Of a stretch of 17,500 bases of DNA, positions 16,505 through 17,500 are shown one piece after another. The DNA is from Symbiodinium natans. Its lineage: Eukaryota > Sar > Dinophyceae > Suessiales > Symbiodiniaceae. Location of the stretch: contig CAJNDS010002132.1 of the NCBI GenBank assembly GCA_905221605.1, forward strand, positions 1-17,500. The letters are read 5' to 3'. Under the pieces are notes generated by a model, which saw only the letters and a list, made by a program, of their open reading frames with translations, searched no databases and had not been told where the DNA came from. Position 1 is the stretch's first letter. Each line of letters starts with the position of its first letter. Made by a program: the position numbers and the translations under genes.

Positions 16505-16595
16505 CTCGAGCGATTGTGTCATGGACGACTTTAGGCTCCGGTTTTTTCTAAGATAATGCGGGAAAGCATGTATCAGCGCGTCTGCAGGACCTCGA
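16490..16595. repeat. 20-bp direct repeat at both ends of intron 1
   Basis: On the minus strand TCGAGGTCCTGCAGACGCGC (16595-16576) and TCGAGGTCCTACAGACCCGC (16509-16490) match at 18 of 20 positions and lie 86 bp apart. They span the donor and the acceptor of intron 1 respectively. Confidence 0.9.
16505..16590 (-). other. Predicted 86-bp GT-AG intron
   Basis: TTCGAG/GTCCTGCAG at the donor (GT at 16590-16589) and CGCTCGAG/GTCC at the acceptor (AG at 16506-16505). Removal leaves GAG followed by GTC in phase 0 and restores the family motif FEVLQTRF. If retained, the frame hits TGA within six codons. Because the junctions sit inside a direct repeat, other cut points within the repeat would give almost the same product. 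A frame-breaking 86-bp tandem duplication is the alternative. Confidence 0.6.
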
Positions 16596-17010
16596 AAAGG
16601 CACCAGGATCTTGACAGCGGCTGCACCTCGGCATCCAGCACCATAACCGTCCCTTGGCAAGTCGGGCTCTTGATCGCCAGGAAGAAAGAGGAGGTCTCAC
16701 AATCTGTTCCTAGCTCCTCGGCTACGGCCCACTGGTTGTTGCTGAAGGAGCAGATCCAGTATCGGCTCATACTGCCTAGATCCCCACCAGACCAGCTGCA
16801 ATGGTGTTGCAGAGAGCTCACCAAGTCTCGGAACACATGCCCCCAAAAATGGCTAACGAACCAGCGGACCTCACCAGGGCCAACGAGATCTGCGTATGAC
16901 AATCGTGCCGGGCTGGTCAAGGGCTTCAGCAGATTGGTTACCACATAGTACATGTTCCTGTCCCGAATGAAGACATGAAACTTCTCATAGAAGCTCAACC
17001 TTAGCCACAA
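16591..17010 (-). CDS. Exon 1 (visible part) of the SHFWG/SNNQW-domain gene
   Basis: The minus strand encodes 140 residues: LWLRLSFYEKFHVFIRDRN, then LLKPLTSPARLSYADLVGPG, then VRWFVSHFWGHVFRD (about residues 48-62), RYWICSFSNNQWAVAEELGT (about 83-102), SSFFLAIKSPTCQGTVMVLD and QPLSRSWCLFE at the end. The conserved SHFWG, histidine-rich helix, YWICSFSNNQW, EELG, SSF, GT.MVLD and (T/S)R.WCLFE landmarks appear in the same order as in the many copies of this family I know from dinoflagellate predicted proteomes. The biochemical function of the family is not established. The frame is closed upstream by TGA at about 17034-17032. The first in-frame codon shown at 17010 is TTG, so the true start is probably in an upstream exon beyond an acceptor near CGCAAAG at about 17017. 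No internal stop, and no obvious missing core motif. Confidence 0.75.
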
Positions 17011-17023
17011 GAGGCCTTTGCGT

Positions 17024-17410
17024 TCAGACCTTCAGAATGTACAGTCCTAAACCTTGAAAGCGCGAACCTTCAGCACTATATAAATCCTTAACAATAGCCT
17101 TAGGAATCCGCCGAGGCCTCGGGCCGAAGGTGTATAGGTTGGAACAGGCACCCCTCCAAATCCTCCCCCCAACCAAAAGTCGCACCCCTTTTTTTAACTG
17201 AAAAGGGTACCCCCCCATGGGCGACCGCAATCTGAAAGCGGACAGTTCGCCAGGACCAGGGGCAGTTGAAGCCCCGCCTAGCAGGCCCCCCTCCCCCCCA
17301 CCCTGCGCCCCCCCTGCCCCCAACCCCCGCTTGAGCCCTAAGCCCTCCACCCTCAACTAACCCTCAACCCGAAACCCCAAACCAAAACCATAAACCCGAA
17401 AACCCTTAAC
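17024..17410. other. Upstream intron or 5' flank with telomere-like DNA
   Basis: Contains C-rich low-complexity DNA (about 17275-17330) and a run of degenerate CCCTAAA/AACCCT words (about 17335-17410). A minus-strand glycine-rich frame (17024-17356) is compositional. Its make-up resembles the 391-bp intron, so I think it is an intron between exon 1 here and an exon beyond the window. Confidence 0.45.
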
Positions 17411-17500
17411 CCTAAGCCCAACCCTTATTGCTTGGGGTCCAGCGACTTGGGCGCTGCGGAATCACCATGCTCCGGTGGATGCGCTGGGCCGGGCCGAGGC
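17411..17500. other. Window end, possible upstream exon
   Basis: The composition returns to ordinary mixed sequence after the telomere-like tract. On the minus strand one frame reads PRPGPAHPPEHGDSAAPKSL then DPKQ, which could be part of a preceding exon. Too short to call. Confidence 0.15.

Noticed and set aside
17330-17345. CTTGAGCC at 17331 as a leader relic on the minus strand
   Set aside because: Only eight bases match before the similarity ends.
17024-17356. 110-codon minus-strand frame upstream of exon 1
   Set aside because: Glycine-rich translation of C-rich and telomere-like DNA; more likely intron or flank.

Overview
The window reads as nuclear DNA of a dinoflagellate, most like a symbiodiniacean or a relative. 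Three independent signs support this. (1) The minus strand at 15865-15886 carries a relic of the dinoflagellate trans-spliced leader, matching at 19 of 22 positions. (2) A multi-exon minus-strand gene at 15880-17010 encodes a domain with the landmarks SHFWG, YWICSFSNNQW and RSWCLFE, which I know as a large lineage-expanded family in dinoflagellates. Its predicted introns are one GT-AG intron, flanked by a direct repeat, and one GC-AG intron. (3) Degenerate TTTAGGG/CCCTAAA telomere-like DNA is scattered through introns and spacers. Nothing bacterial is visible: no operons, no ribosome binding site pattern, no CRISPR. I recognised no tRNA or rRNA gene.

Layout. 1-1054: C-rich CCCCCACTCCC low-complexity DNA enclosing an 11-copy, 31-bp minisatellite. 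1055-4277: mostly unassigned sequence with a hairpin, a 38-bp duplication and a 26-bp repeat present twice. 4278-4566 (minus): last exon of a PDZ-domain protein. 4782-6060: a chain of satellites (TC, CACAAA, a 96-bp GC-rich array, a GTGATG-rich array, a GGA-rich tract). 6095-7872: a sharply bounded AT-rich block holding the decayed C-terminal part of a non-LTR retrotransposon on the minus strand. 7873-8220: a GC-rich stretch with a possible RNase H tail. 8221-8600: about 60-bp degenerate repeats. 8761-10815: a 42-bp repeat family whose blocks change strand, including one large head-to-head palindrome. 11158-11816: three successive telomere-like or related arrays. 11948-11989: a 42-base G run. 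12000-15720: mostly unassigned, with two possible coding fragments and a degenerate ACGCACAGAGGCTTTT-type array. 15722-17010: the domain gene and the spliced-leader relic. 17024-17410: telomere-like flank.

Real coding content is small: about 650 bp of the domain gene, about 290 bp of the PDZ exon, and a few low-confidence fragments. Most long open frames come from simple or tandem repeats that lack stop codons. I see no multi-gene system. The best leads are the spliced-leader relic abutting the domain gene, the intron bounded by a 20-bp direct repeat, the AT-rich retrotransposon block, and the strand-switching 42-bp repeats. All family assignments come from motif recognition by eye, not from a database search.
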